Source of the DNA: Bacteroidota bacterium
GTDB lineage: Bacteria > Bacteroidota > Rhodothermia > Rhodothermales > Rubricoccaceae
Direction of reading: 5' to 3'
DNA: 37,038 bases
Assembly (NCBI GenBank): GCA_022561755.1
Contig: JADFQN010000012.1
Location: 1 to 37,038 of the forward strand
Below, piece by piece: positions 24,637 to 32,363 of the stretch (within the stretch, counting starts at the first letter, position 1; every line of letters starts with the position of its first letter). The position numbers and the translations under genes are program-made. Below the pieces are notes generated by a model. That model worked only from the letters and a program-made list of their open reading frames with translations. It was not told the origin of the DNA and searched no databases.

Positions 24637-24734
24637 CACCCCCTATCTCCGGTCTGCCGACCAGAGATTTGTCCCGCTTAGTAAGGGGGACAGTTTTCGA
24701 GCGTGCGAGAAAACAGGGGGCGACTTGGCTAGGT
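24637..24734. repeat. Palindromic element family C, copy 2, with a different hairpin
   Basis: Same body as the copy at 23627 (CACCCCCTATCTCCGGT, CCGACCAGAGATTTGTCCC, GTAAGGGGGACA, ACTTGGCTAGG). Where copy 1 holds a TCCCGCC hairpin after GGGGACA, this copy has an AT-flanked hairpin beginning GTTTTC and ending GAAAAC (about 24692-24713), after which AGGGGG resumes. It lies between recR and ybaB. Confidence 0.75.
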
Positions 24735-24779
24735 GTTTCGATGCGGCCTTCAGGACGGAAAACAAGGTAGTTGGAAAGA

Positions 24780-25160
24780 CTAGATCAACGAACCCGAATC
24801 GCCGCCCATGAGCCCGCCGAGGTCCATGCCCGGCGGCAGGAACGACGTGGCGGCCTCCCGCATCTTCTGCGTTCGGAGGTTCTCCGCTTCGTCCAGTGCC
24901 TTGTTGACGCCCGCGATGAGGAGGTCTTCGAGCAACTCGATGTCTTCCGGCTTCATCCCGGCAGCGTCCAGATGGAGCCCTGCGGCGTCCAGCTTTACGC
25001 CTAAGATGCGCCCGCGCCCGTCGGCCGTGACGCTTACCATGCCGCCGCCAACTTCAGCGGAGACCCGTTCTTCGGCGAGCTCTTCCTGCGTGTCAGCCAT
25101 CTTCTGCTGCATGTCGGCCATGCGCCCGAAGAGATCCGCCATGTTGGGGGTGTTGTCCAT
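24780..25160 (-). CDS. ybaB: YbaB/EbfC family nucleoid-associated protein
   Basis: 126 residues. N-terminal helix with Met/Gln-rich repeats (MADLFGRMADMQQKMADTQEELA) followed by the strand region VGGGMVSVTADGRGRILGVKLD and a C-terminal helix (LLEDLLIAGVNKALDEAENLRTQKM). This is the YbaB/EbfC fold, a dimer that binds DNA like tweezers and affects nucleoid organisation. Between dnaX and recR it is in its classic position. The C-terminal tail (FLPPGMDLGGLMGGDSGSLI) is Gly/Met-rich and probably disordered. ATG at 25160 directly follows an ACGCACTACGCT word array. Confidence 0.95.
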   Translation of the reverse strand: MDNTPNMADLFGRMADMQQKMADTQEELAEERVSAEVGGGMVSVTADGRGRILGVKLDAAGLHLDAAGMKPEDIELLEDLLIAGVNKALDEAENLRTQKMREAATSFLPPGMDLGGLMGGDSGSLI

Positions 25161-25228
25161 AGCGTAGTGCGTATTTCGTATTGCGTAATTCCGTAGGGCG
25201 GATGTCCTTACGAACTACGCAATATGCA
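25161..25228. repeat. ACG-word palindromic spacer array (family D), copy 2
   Basis: The whole dnaX-ybaB spacer consists of variants of GCGTATTGCGTAATT and its complement (GTAGTGCGTATTTCGTATTG ... AACTACGCAATATGCATTAC). It runs from the dnaX stop codon to the ybaB start codon and resembles the array at 22899. Confidence 0.6.
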
Positions 25229-27238
25229 TTACCAAACGATTTCAGCTCCGAACTTCTCGAACAGGGCCTGAATGACCGGGTTCTCGTGGCGGAGCTGCTT
25301 GAACCGCTCGAACGGGTCTACATCCCGTGCGGGTTCCCTGCCGGGTGACGCATCAACCACAAAACGCAGCGGCGGCGACTTCTCTTCGAGGAGGCCGCTC
25401 AGCGCCGAGGCAAACTTCGCGGCCTCGCTTTCGAGGAGCGTGCACGAGAACTTGTCCGGAACGGTGACCTCGATGCTCCCGCGCACAACACGTTTGGGCT
25501 CCGCCTGTTGGAGAAGCGTTCCCACGTGGATGCGGTCGGCCTTGATGGTCTGCACGAGGTCGGGCCAGAGTGCTTTGATGCGCCCGAGGGGCACGTCGAG
25601 GTCGGCGGTCGCGGCGTGGGCCTCCGCGACGGCTACGTCGCCTGCGACTGCCAGGACGGCCTCGGGGCCGTCGGAGCCGTCGCCGGACGGGTCGCCGGAC
25701 GAATCGCCTGAAGAATTGCGGCGTACTTGCAGCGCAGGCGCGCCGAACAAACCTGAATGGGCCGGGGCACTCGCGGCGGAGGCCGGTTGAGGCGCCGGAG
25801 AATTGGCGGCGAGCGCTCGCGGGGGTTCCGGAGAGAAGGCCGGTGGCTCGTTCTCCGATTCGTCGTCAGGCGCTACATCCGGCTCGGTGCGCGGAAGCTC
25901 CTGTGTAGGCTTCTCCTGTTTTTCCGGTTCGTAGTTCACCGAAGGCTCGGCCGTGGTCTGCGGCGTAACGGACGGCGAGGCTTGGGTGGGACGATCCCCA
26001 TTGGCCGGCATAGCTTCGAGGGCGCTCAATTTGCCGATAAGTTCCTCCAGATCCGCCGCTGTTTCCAGACTTGCCATCTTGAGCAGCGCAAGCTCGACCG
26101 CGAGGCGCGGCTGCCGGCTTGCCTTGATGTTCCGCGCGGCTTCCTCCACCATCATGAGGAGGTGCAGAAGATCGGCCTCCGCCCGGCTTCGGGCCGCCTC
26201 CACGTACTGCGTGCGCGTTGCGTCGGTGGCTTCAATGAGGTCGCCTTTGCCGGTGGACCGGGCCACGAGAAGATTCCGCAGGTGGTCGGCGAGGCCACCG
26301 AGGAACTCGGGGAGGTCGTAGCCCCGGCTCACCAGCCGCTCGACCAGTTCGAGCAGCCCGGCCCGGTCGCGTGCCGCCGCCTTGTCCGTCACCTCAAAAA
26401 AGATTTCCGTGTCCACTACGCCAAGGGCCTCCCGGAGGGCCGCGGCTTCGAGGGGTGAGCCGCAAAGCGAGACCGCCTGATCGAAGAGCGAAAAGGCGTC
26501 GCGCAGCGCTCCATCCGCTTTTCTGGCCAGCAGCAGCAGCGATTCGTCGTCGGTTTCGATGGACTCCGCCGCGCAGATGGCCCTCAACTGTCCGATGATC
26601 TCGATGATGGAGATCCGCCGGAAGTCGAAGCGCTGCGTGCGCGAAAGAATGGTGGGGAGAACCTTGTGGGGCTCGGTGGTGGCGAAGATGAAAAGGACGT
26701 ACGGCGGCGGCTCCTCGAGGGTCTTCAGGAGCGCATTGAACGCGCCCTTGGATAGCATGTGGACCTCGTCGAGGATGTAGATTTTCTTCTTCGCGCCCTG
26801 CGGCGGGATGCGGACGGTGTCGCGGAGCTCGCGGATGTCGTCCACGCTGTTGTTGCTCGCCGCGTCGATCTCAATAATGTTCATCGAGCGGCCGGCCTCG
26901 AACGTCTTGCACGAGTCGCAGGCGCGGCAGGGCTCCGCGTTTTCGCGCTCCTCAAGCGGCGTCGTGCAGTTGACGGCCTTGGCGAGGATCCGCGCCGCCG
27001 TCGTTTTCCCCACGCCGCGCGGGCCGCTGAAGAGGTAGGCGTGCGCCAGCCGGTCCAGCCGGATGGCGTTGCACAGTGTCTGCGCCACGTGCGTCTGCCC
27101 CACCATCTCCCCAAACGTCTGCGGGCGGTATTTGCGCGCCGTAACGAGGTAGCTGCTCTCCGTTTCGGAGGCGTCCCCGCTGGAGCGGGGTGGGCTGTCG
27201 GGGAAGAGCGAGGAGGATGGAGTTGGCTCGTCGGCCAT
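25229..27238 (-). CDS. dnaX: DNA polymerase III subunit gamma/tau
   Basis: 669 residues from ATG 27238; the frame is open for 50 codons more, but only through a repeat element, so that extension is rejected. The AAA+ part starts LVTARKYRPQTFGEMVGQTH, with Walker A GPRGVGKTT near residue 72, a four-Cys zinc module (PCRACDSCKTF and the preceding NC), Walker B/DExx in KIYILDEVHML and the sensor region LFIFATTEPHKVLPTILSRTQRFDF. Domain III follows. The C-terminal half has a long Pro/Ser/Glu-rich linker (about 420-540) and a final domain (GRIKALWPDLVQTIKADRIHVGTLLQQAEP) as in Bacteroidota tau. It is the motor of the clamp loader. No slippery A-run for a short gamma form was seen. Confidence 0.97.
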   Translation of the reverse strand: MADEPTPSSSLFPDSPPRSSGDASETESSYLVTARKYRPQTFGEMVGQTHVAQTLCNAIRLDRLAHAYLFSGPRGVGKTTAARILAKAVNCTTPLEERENAEPCRACDSCKTFEAGRSMNIIEIDAASNNSVDDIRELRDTVRIPPQGAKKKIYILDEVHMLSKGAFNALLKTLEEPPPYVLFIFATTEPHKVLPTILSRTQRFDFRRISIIEIIGQLRAICAAESIETDDESLLLLARKADGALRDAFSLFDQAVSLCGSPLEAAALREALGVVDTEIFFEVTDKAAARDRAGLLELVERLVSRGYDLPEFLGGLADHLRNLLVARSTGKGDLIEATDATRTQYVEAARSRAEADLLHLLMMVEEAARNIKASRQPRLAVELALLKMASLETAADLEELIGKLSALEAMPANGDRPTQASPSVTPQTTAEPSVNYEPEKQEKPTQELPRTEPDVAPDDESENEPPAFSPEPPRALAANSPAPQPASAASAPAHSGLFGAPALQVRRNSSGDSSGDPSGDGSDGPEAVLAVAGDVAVAEAHAATADLDVPLGRIKALWPDLVQTIKADRIHVGTLLQQAEPKRVVRGSIEVTVPDKFSCTLLESEAAKFASALSGLLEEKSPPLRFVVDASPGREPARDVDPFERFKQLRHENPVIQALFEKFGAEIVW

Positions 27239-27246
27239 CAAAAACA

Positions 27247-27285
27247 ACAGGCAAAAACCACAGGCAAAAACCAGAGGCAAAAACC
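27247..27285. repeat. Three 13-base tandem repeats in the dnaX leader
   Basis: Three 13-base units of ACAGGCAAAAACC (the last with AG for AC) lie 9-47 bases upstream of the dnaX start; a fourth partial unit runs into the family B element. They lie in the presumed leader of the mRNA. Confidence 0.7.
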
Positions 27286-27288
27286 AGA

Positions 27289-27443
27289 GGCTGTTGAAAA
27301 AGGTGCTCCGTCGCCGAGGCGAGCTGATCTCGGCCGAGATCAAGGCGCGGGATCGCAGACGCATCAGAAATTCGGCGAGATTCCGCAACGCCGAGATCGG
27401 TCGAGAGACATCGCCGCAGGCAGGATGACCTCTTTCAACAGCC
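27289..27443. repeat. Palindromic element family B, copy upstream of dnaX
   Basis: 155 bases. GGCTGTTGAAAAAGGT (27289-27304) pairs with 27428-27443 at 15 of 16 positions. The core matches other copies (GTGCTCCGTCGCCGAGGCGA, ATCTCGGCCGAGATCAAGG, GCAGGCAGGATGAC). It has no inserted hairpin. It occupies most of the 273-base gap between dnaX and the RDD gene. Confidence 0.86.
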
Positions 27444-27449
27444 GCGAAA

Positions 27450-27486
27450 GCGGGAGCCCCGGCAAAGTAGTGCTCGGGGCTCCCGC
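27450..27486. terminator. Strong hairpin terminator after the RDD gene
   Basis: GCGGGAGCCCCG (27450-27461) and CGGGGCTCCCGC (27475-27486) form a perfect 12-base stem with a 13-base loop, 25 bases after the RDD stop codon. On the minus strand only a short T run (TTTCG) follows. Its position between the RDD gene and the dnaX unit supports a terminator. Confidence 0.65.
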
Positions 27487-27511
27487 CGGCAAGGTGGAGA
27501 TGGTGCTCTCG

Positions 27512-28036
27512 TCAGTCGTCGGAGACGACGACTTTTGTACCGGCAAACTTGTCACCGATTCGCCGTCCTTCGGAGTCTGTCAGGACCAGGATGGCTTCCA
27601 CAAGCCCCAAAAGGCTGCCAATCCAGGCAATGATGGCGAGGAGCCCCGCGAACAGAAAAATACCGAGCCCACCCATGAGCGCGGCAATCCCCAAAAGGAT
27701 GGGACCAAGAGCGAGGGGCCAGTTTCTGCGAATCGACGTGTTGATGTCCATGGTGCCGCCGTCCAAGCGAATCGGACGGAGCTTCATCACTTTCTTTCCG
27801 AGCGAGCGCCCGTTCATAAACTCAAGGGTGAGGCCGTCGCGTACCAGATAGTAGACCGCACCGGCAAGCATGCCGAGGCCGTACAACGCGCCGCGCCCTC
27901 CGAAGCTGAGAACGAGAGCTAGTAGATAGACGATGAGAACGTCAATGAGGAGAGCGACGAAGCGCTTGCCGAGGTCGGCTTTTCCGGGTGATGTGGCTCC
28001 GGTTTCTGCCGGGGCTGTATCGGGGATGGTTTCCAT
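27512..28036 (-). CDS. RDD family membrane protein
   Basis: 174 residues with three to four hydrophobic segments. The family motif is present: GKRFVALLIDVLIVYLLALV (Arg and Asp in the first helix), then GRSLGKKVMKLRPIRLDGG, and the terminal GRRIGDKFAGTKVV. RDD proteins are small membrane proteins, some linked to Na+ or Li+ exchange; most have no known function. ATG at 28036 follows a C-rich leader (CCACCCACTCACCCACCACAC). It is expressed separately from thymidine kinase or as the last gene of that transcript, since 114 bases lie between them. Confidence 0.93.
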   Translation of the reverse strand: METIPDTAPAETGATSPGKADLGKRFVALLIDVLIVYLLALVLSFGGRGALYGLGMLAGAVYYLVRDGLTLEFMNGRSLGKKVMKLRPIRLDGGTMDINTSIRRNWPLALGPILLGIAALMGGLGIFLFAGLLAIIAWIGSLLGLVEAILVLTDSEGRRIGDKFAGTKVVVSDD

Positions 28037-28104
28037 GACACGTTGTGTGGTGGGTGAGTGGGTGGGGTGGACATCCCCGTTTCATCTTGCACAATAGGGC
28101 TCAA

Positions 28105-28146
28105 CCCCAATTCGGGGCAAGTGCTTGCCGATTTTCTTTGAAATCG
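28105..28146. terminator. Weak hairpins downstream of thymidine kinase
   Basis: Three small inverted repeats follow the thymidine kinase stop on the minus strand: CGATTT/AAATCG (28129-28146), GGCAAG/CTTGCC (28116-28129) and CCCC/GGGG (28105-28117). They could end the bat-tdk transcript. The evidence is only structural. Confidence 0.35.
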
Positions 28147-28150
28147 ACGC

Positions 28151-28777
28151 TCAGGCTTCTACACGCTCGGTTTTCTCCTTTTTCTCTGGCTCTACGGAAG
28201 GCTCCGGCTCAAAACACTGCCGGCAGCGGGGCTCGTAGGCGTCTTTCTCGCCCACGAGCACGCGGTCGCCGGAGGTCACAATGCGCTGCGAGTGGTTGGC
28301 TGGTGCGCCACACCGGACACAGACGGCGTGCAGCTTGGTCACGTGCTCGGCAATCGCCATGAGTTGCGGAACGGGCTCAAAGGGGTTCCCGAGGTAGTCC
28401 TGATCGAGCCCGGCGATGATGACCCGCTTGCCCTCGCGCGCTAGTTGGTCGCAGACCGGGAGGATCTCGAGGCCGAAGAACTGCGCCTCGTCGATGCCCA
28501 CCACGTCGGCCTCGCTGGAGAGCAGCAGGATCTGCTCCACCGCATGCACAACCTGTGATGGAATGGCGTTTTCGTCGTGCGAGACCACGGCGTCGCCGGT
28601 GTAGCGGTTGTCGAGGGCCGGTTTGAAGATCTCCACGCGCTGCCGGGCGATTTTCGCGCGCCGCAGCCTCCGGATCAGCTCCTCGGTCTTGCCGCTGAAC
28701 ATCGAGCCGCAGACGACTTCAATCCAGCCAACGCGCCGTCCGCTCTCGTCTCGTGGGTAGATGTGGGGTTCCGTCAT
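28151..28777 (-). CDS. tdk: Thymidine kinase (type II)
   Basis: 208 residues. P-loop GSMFSGKTEELIRRLRRA (Gly24-Thr31), VSHDENAIPS, Walker B and thymidine-pocket segment DVVGIDEAQFFG, and the lasso/zinc part CVRCGAPANHSQRI ... PRCRQCF with four Cys. It phosphorylates thymidine to dTMP in the salvage pathway. ATG at 28777 follows the batE stop by 27 bases, so it probably shares the bat transcript. The C-terminal tail (EPEPSVEPEKKEKTERVEA) is charged and likely disordered. Confidence 0.97.
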   Translation of the reverse strand: MTEPHIYPRDESGRRVGWIEVVCGSMFSGKTEELIRRLRRAKIARQRVEIFKPALDNRYTGDAVVSHDENAIPSQVVHAVEQILLLSSEADVVGIDEAQFFGLEILPVCDQLAREGKRVIIAGLDQDYLGNPFEPVPQLMAIAEHVTKLHAVCVRCGAPANHSQRIVTSGDRVLVGEKDAYEPRCRQCFEPEPSVEPEKKEKTERVEA

Positions 28778-28804
28778 TGCCGAAAGGTACGCTTGCGTGA
28801 CTTG

Positions 28805-29629
28805 TCAGATCCGCTCTACCGCACGCAATGGGAGCCATCCGCGTACCCCGCCGGGGAGCCGCACAGCCTGCCAGTCGTCACGGACTTCGGTGATGCGTAC
28901 GCGCAGGCCCGGTTGGAGGGTTGCGCGCGAGGCCGCTTCTGCGGAGGGCGAGGCCCGCAGTTGGGCGTCTTCGGAGAGGACGATGCCATCCGGGGAGCGG
29001 ATACTTCCCCATACGGAAAGCGCTGCCACTAGCACGGCCGCCGTGACAGGAACGAGCACCGTAATGGCCCGCCTCGACCACGCATCGTCGCGGCGAGTCC
29101 AGAACCGGAAGCCGATGATCGCGGTCAGGCTGATGTAGAGCACGAGTCCGAATGCCAGCCAGAGATTCGGGCCGCCCATCCGCGAAAGGCGGCTGTTGAG
29201 CAGGCCCAATGCCGACGCGGCCTCGACTGTGACGCCGGCCTGCTCCCGCGCAATCCGCAGATTGTGGGTGATGGCCTCGTTGCCGGGCATGAGCCGCCGC
29301 GCGCGCTCGAAGTGCAGGATCGCAGGGCCGAAATGCTCAAGCTCAAGATAGGCCGTGCCGAGGTTGTAGTGAAGCATCCCGCTCGACAATCGCGTGGCCC
29401 CAGCGCCTTCGAAGGCGGCTACAGCCCCGGGCGCGTCGCCGTCCGCGTAAAGCTGTACGCCCAACGCGAAGAGGCGCTCGGCTTCAGCTTGCGAGTCGTC
29501 AGCAAGCGCAGGCTGAGGGACGACGAAAAGGAGAATGGCGAAGACATGAGCTAGGCGACAGAATATGACTTTTTTCTTAAGAAAAGCTGCCTTTTGAATT
29601 CCCCCTTTGAAGGGGGTGGATCCCGTCAT
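28805..29629 (-). CDS. batE: BatE-like TPR and SH3-domain membrane protein
   Basis: 274 residues from ATG 29629. A signal peptide ends near PQPALADD; two TPR motifs follow (AERLFALGVQLYADGDAPGAVAAF, LHYNLGTAYLELEHFGPAILHFERARRL), then two membrane helices (LWLAFGLVLYISLTAIIGF and ITVLVPVTAAVLVAALSVW), and a C-terminal SH3b domain (LRASPSAEAASRATLQPGLRVRITEVRDDWQAVRLPGGVRGWLPLRAVE). This is the standard BatE plan, the last gene of the aerotolerance operon. The start is uncertain: the nearest ATG lies inside a palindromic repeat (29601-29638), so residues 1-10 (MTGSTPFKGG) are repeat-derived; the frame is open still further upstream through another repeat. Confidence 0.85.
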   Translation of the reverse strand: MTGSTPFKGGIQKAAFLKKKVIFCRLAHVFAILLFVVPQPALADDSQAEAERLFALGVQLYADGDAPGAVAAFEGAGATRLSSGMLHYNLGTAYLELEHFGPAILHFERARRLMPGNEAITHNLRIAREQAGVTVEAASALGLLNSRLSRMGGPNLWLAFGLVLYISLTAIIGFRFWTRRDDAWSRRAITVLVPVTAAVLVAALSVWGSIRSPDGIVLSEDAQLRASPSAEAASRATLQPGLRVRITEVRDDWQAVRLPGGVRGWLPLRAVERI

Positions 29630-29638
29630 GCCGCGGGA
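29601..29638. repeat. Palindromic repeat with degenerate hairpin at the batE start
   Basis: CCCCCTTTGAAGGGGG (29601-29616) is a perfect 7-base stem around TG. It is followed by TCCCGTCATGCCGCGGGA (29621-29638), a mutated form of the 18-base hairpin found in families A, B and C. The first codons of batE lie within it. Between here and 29771 there is no gene; small inverted repeats (CCCC...GGGG) are visible near 29708-29753. Confidence 0.6.
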
Positions 29639-29771
29639 GACGAGGGATGGTGACGGAGTAGCAGGATGAAGAGGAGCCATGCCATAAGCACCAGTCTCCA
29701 ACCAACTCCCCACAGCCCAGCGGGGCTCGGCACCCCCATCATGGGGTGACTTTGAATTACGGATATCTGCG

Positions 29772-29847
29772 TTAGGAGGCTGTTGAAATACTACGCCGTA
29801 AGCGAGGCGCCGCCGCAGGTAGGTTGAGTTTTTCGACAGCCTCCTAA
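29772..29847. repeat. Palindromic element family B, short copy between batD and batE
   Basis: 76 bases. TTAGGAGGCTGTTGAAATACT-like left end (from 29772) pairs with AGTTTTTCGACAGCCTCCTA at 29827-29847, with two mismatches. Only GAGGCGCCGCCGCAGG of the core remains. It interrupts an operon whose other junctions are tight. Confidence 0.82.
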
Positions 29848-29866
29848 GAGAAAGAACCCACATAAC

Positions 29867-31696
29867 TCAGGCGGCGACCTCGTCGGCTTCGTCGGCTTCG
29901 TCGTCTACGGCAGCGAAGAGGAGAGAGGCCTGCTCGGCAGCGGCCTTTTGTACGCCTAATGGTACGTCCATGCCGCCCGCAATTCCGGGCGCGTACTGCG
30001 CCTGTTCACACTCGGCGAGGAACGTGACCACCGCCTGCCGGGTTTCGGTGGAGATGCCGCGTTCGGCCAACGTTGCCTGTAGCGTGGTCCGAGGGAGGCC
30101 GTTAACCGGCGTGCCGAGCCTGTCGGTGAGGAACGCCAGGAAGGCAAGCTCGATGGCGGCGTAAAAAGCAGAGGCGTCGCCGAGGGCCTTGTGGGCCTCT
30201 TTTAGCTGTTTTCTGGCCTCCGGATGCGCCCGGAGGGCGAGGGCTTCCACCGACACATCCGCCCGGCGGTCCCCAATTCGGCGCACGGCTACGAGGCCGA
30301 GAAGCGCCAGCAACGGAAGCGCAAATCCACCAAAAAGAACGAGGGCCGAAACATGTCGCGGTGTCCGGGCGCGCAGCCAGATGGCCTCCGTCATCAAACC
30401 AAGCGGCACGGACGGATCGCTCGGTGTGGCCTCCGGAATCAAAGCGGACGAGGCGACGGGGCCGCTCACTTCAACCGGGAACGCCGAGGAACGAAGCGTC
30501 TGGTAGCTGCCCCGCTCGGGGTTGTAGTAAGTCCATTCAACAGGCGGAATCTCGAACGATCCGCCGCCTCGCGGAACGAGCGTGAACGTGAACGTCTTCG
30601 TCCCGGACGGTGACGCTGTCTGCCTGTTGATTCTGCGTTCCTGCCGCGGGTCGAACTGGTCGAACTCGGGTGGTACTTCGATCTCCGGCGGCGCCAGCGT
30701 GGCGATGTTGCCCGTCCCACGGAGTTCCACGGTCAGTTGAATCGGGTCGCCCGCAGCTACGTCCTCGCGGTCGGTAAACGCAGCCATCCCAAACTGCCCG
30801 ACGGCGCCTCCGAACGACTCCGGTGCGCCGGCCGGAAGTGCCTCGGAGGTCAGTGTCAGCGCCGGGGCGGTGACATCCTCCGTCGAAAACCGGCTCGTAA
30901 ACGGCGAAAAAAGAGGTCCGAAAGGATTCGACGGCCGCGAGGTTCGCGCCAGTTCCACCTCAAACGTCATCTCGCCTATTTCCAGCCGGCCCGTTCTCGT
31001 GGGGAAGAGCGCCATCCGCCGGAGCGTGACCGCGTCGTACTCCTCACCCCCGATGGTAACCGGGCGCGGGTAAGTGTCACGGTCGGGGACGTCCAGTTCT
31101 TCGCGCCAGAAGCCCTCAGCGTCCCACGTGCCCATCACCTGCGAGCGGCGCGGCCGTAATTGCGGGCGCACGTAGAGGACGTAGTCCACCACCACTTGCT
31201 GACCGGGTACGAGGCTTCGGGAGGAGGGCTTGGCCCGTACGAACAAATCGCCTGCGGCTGCGCTCGGCGGGTCGGGTTTGGGGCCCAGGCTTGGTTGCGA
31301 CCGCGAGGCTCTCGGGGCACTTCGTTGGCTCTGCGGAATGACCTCGATGCTGATCGGGTCGGTTTCGAGTATGCGACCGCCGACAGGGATGCGCGCGGAG
31401 AGTATTTCGGCCTGGCCGGTGCGCTGCGGGCGGTAGAGCCAGCGAAGGGTGAGATGCTCTTCGCCGTTCGTGATGACCTGTGACCGGAGGATAGGAGTGC
31501 TCTGCGTAAGGACAAGACCGCTCGCGTCGGGTGGCTGAATAGCGCCGAGTTCGTTGAGATCGCCGGAGATTTCGAGGGTGAAGGCCAGCGTCTCTGCGTC
31601 GCCAAGGACCGTTTTGTCGACGTACGCATGGATGCTCACCTGCGCGGAAAGCGGCGCGGCGAGCACAAAAAGGAAGAAGGAAAGGACGAAGCGCAT
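29867..31696 (-). CDS. batD: BatD oxygen-tolerance family protein
   Basis: 609 residues from ATG 31696 (MRFVLSFFLFVLAAPLSAQ), a good signal peptide with a 19-base gap to batC; an ATG at 31735 would overlap batC and adds a poor N-terminus. BatD features are clear: VSIHAYVDKTVLGDAETLAFTLEI, LRWLYRPQRTGQAEI, then repeated Ig-like segments (AGDLFVRAKPSSRSLVPGQQVVVDYVLYVRPQL; AAGDPIQLTVELRGTGNIATL), one membrane helix (SALVLFGGFALPLLALLGLVAVRR at about 470-495) and a cytoplasmic helical tail. BatD is thought to hold the periplasmic side of the Bat complex. The length is normal. Confidence 0.94.
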   Translation of the reverse strand: MRFVLSFFLFVLAAPLSAQVSIHAYVDKTVLGDAETLAFTLEISGDLNELGAIQPPDASGLVLTQSTPILRSQVITNGEEHLTLRWLYRPQRTGQAEILSARIPVGGRILETDPISIEVIPQSQRSAPRASRSQPSLGPKPDPPSAAAGDLFVRAKPSSRSLVPGQQVVVDYVLYVRPQLRPRRSQVMGTWDAEGFWREELDVPDRDTYPRPVTIGGEEYDAVTLRRMALFPTRTGRLEIGEMTFEVELARTSRPSNPFGPLFSPFTSRFSTEDVTAPALTLTSEALPAGAPESFGGAVGQFGMAAFTDREDVAAGDPIQLTVELRGTGNIATLAPPEIEVPPEFDQFDPRQERRINRQTASPSGTKTFTFTLVPRGGGSFEIPPVEWTYYNPERGSYQTLRSSAFPVEVSGPVASSALIPEATPSDPSVPLGLMTEAIWLRARTPRHVSALVLFGGFALPLLALLGLVAVRRIGDRRADVSVEALALRAHPEARKQLKEAHKALGDASAFYAAIELAFLAFLTDRLGTPVNGLPRTTLQATLAERGISTETRQAVVTFLAECEQAQYAPGIAGGMDVPLGVQKAAAEQASLLFAAVDDEADEADEVAA

Positions 31697-31715
31697 ACGT
31701 TGCAGTCGGATGACG

Positions 31716-32363
31716 CTACCAGTCGCGCTCAACACGGCGCGGGCCGGCAGGGCGGCGTCGGATGGAGCGAAGGAGCGCGCTTTCGTCGGCGCGGAGGGCG
31801 GCCAGGATGCGCTCGGCTTCGGCGCGGCTCATCCGGCCGAGCTGAACCGGCGTGGTGTCTTCAGGCTCGGCCTCGTCTTCGTTGGACAGCGGCCGGTTGG
31901 GCTCTTGCTGCTCGTCCTCGCGGCCGTCCTGATTCGGCTGATCTGCTTGCTCCGGCTCGGGTTGATGTTCTTCCTGCCGATCCGATTCGGTCGAGTCATC
32001 GTCGCGGGGCTGATCTTGCTCACCCTGCTCGTCATTCTGTTGCTCAGAATCTTGCTGTTCAGATTCGCCGTCGCTCTCCTGATCATTCTGCGGGTTTTGC
32101 TGCTCATCGCTCGGCTCGCCTTCGTCACCCTCATCACCTTGCTGTTCGTTCCGCCGCTCCTGCTGTTGCCGGATGCGCTCCAGAAGCGCCTGCAGCTTTG
32201 CGTCATCCGGGTCGATGGCGAGCCCGGCCTCCGCCGCCTGCTCCGCCGCTGCCATATCTCCGTTGATGTACAACCCAGCAGAGGCGTGGTACCGATCGGC
32301 CGCCGTTTGCGCTGACGCGCCGGCACCCATCATCAACAGAAAACTGAGGAGGAGGTATCTCAT
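31716..32363 (-). CDS. batC: BatC-like TPR protein with acidic Gln-rich middle
   Basis: 215 residues. A signal peptide (MRYLLLSFLLMMGAGASAQ) and one to two TPR motifs (DRYHASAGLYINGDMAAAEQAAEAGLAIDPDDAKL) precede about 100 residues of Gln/Glu/Asp-rich low complexity (residues 68-165). The end has MSRAEAERILAALRADESALLRSIRRR, matching the conserved ILxALxxxE motif of BatC. It overlaps the upstream TPR lipoprotein gene by four bases (ATGA). The acidic middle is typical of the family but long here. Confidence 0.88.
   Translation of the reverse strand: MRYLLLSFLLMMGAGASAQTAADRYHASAGLYINGDMAAAEQAAEAGLAIDPDDAKLQALLERIRQQQERRNEQQGDEGDEGEPSDEQQNPQNDQESDGESEQQDSEQQNDEQGEQDQPRDDDSTESDRQEEHQPEPEQADQPNQDGREDEQQEPNRPLSNEDEAEPEDTTPVQLGRMSRAEAERILAALRADESALLRSIRRRPAGPRRVERDW

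Noticed and set aside
25229-27238. Programmed frameshift in dnaX producing a gamma form
   Set aside because: No A-rich slippery heptamer was seen in the coding strand; a T6 run near 26400 is not of the known type.
27239-27388. N-terminal extension of DnaX
   Set aside because: It translates the family B element and tandem repeat; the conserved protein starts after ATG 27238.
30000-32300. Long antisense frames over batD and batC
   Set aside because: They mirror the Gln/Glu-rich and GC-rich coding strand and show no family features.
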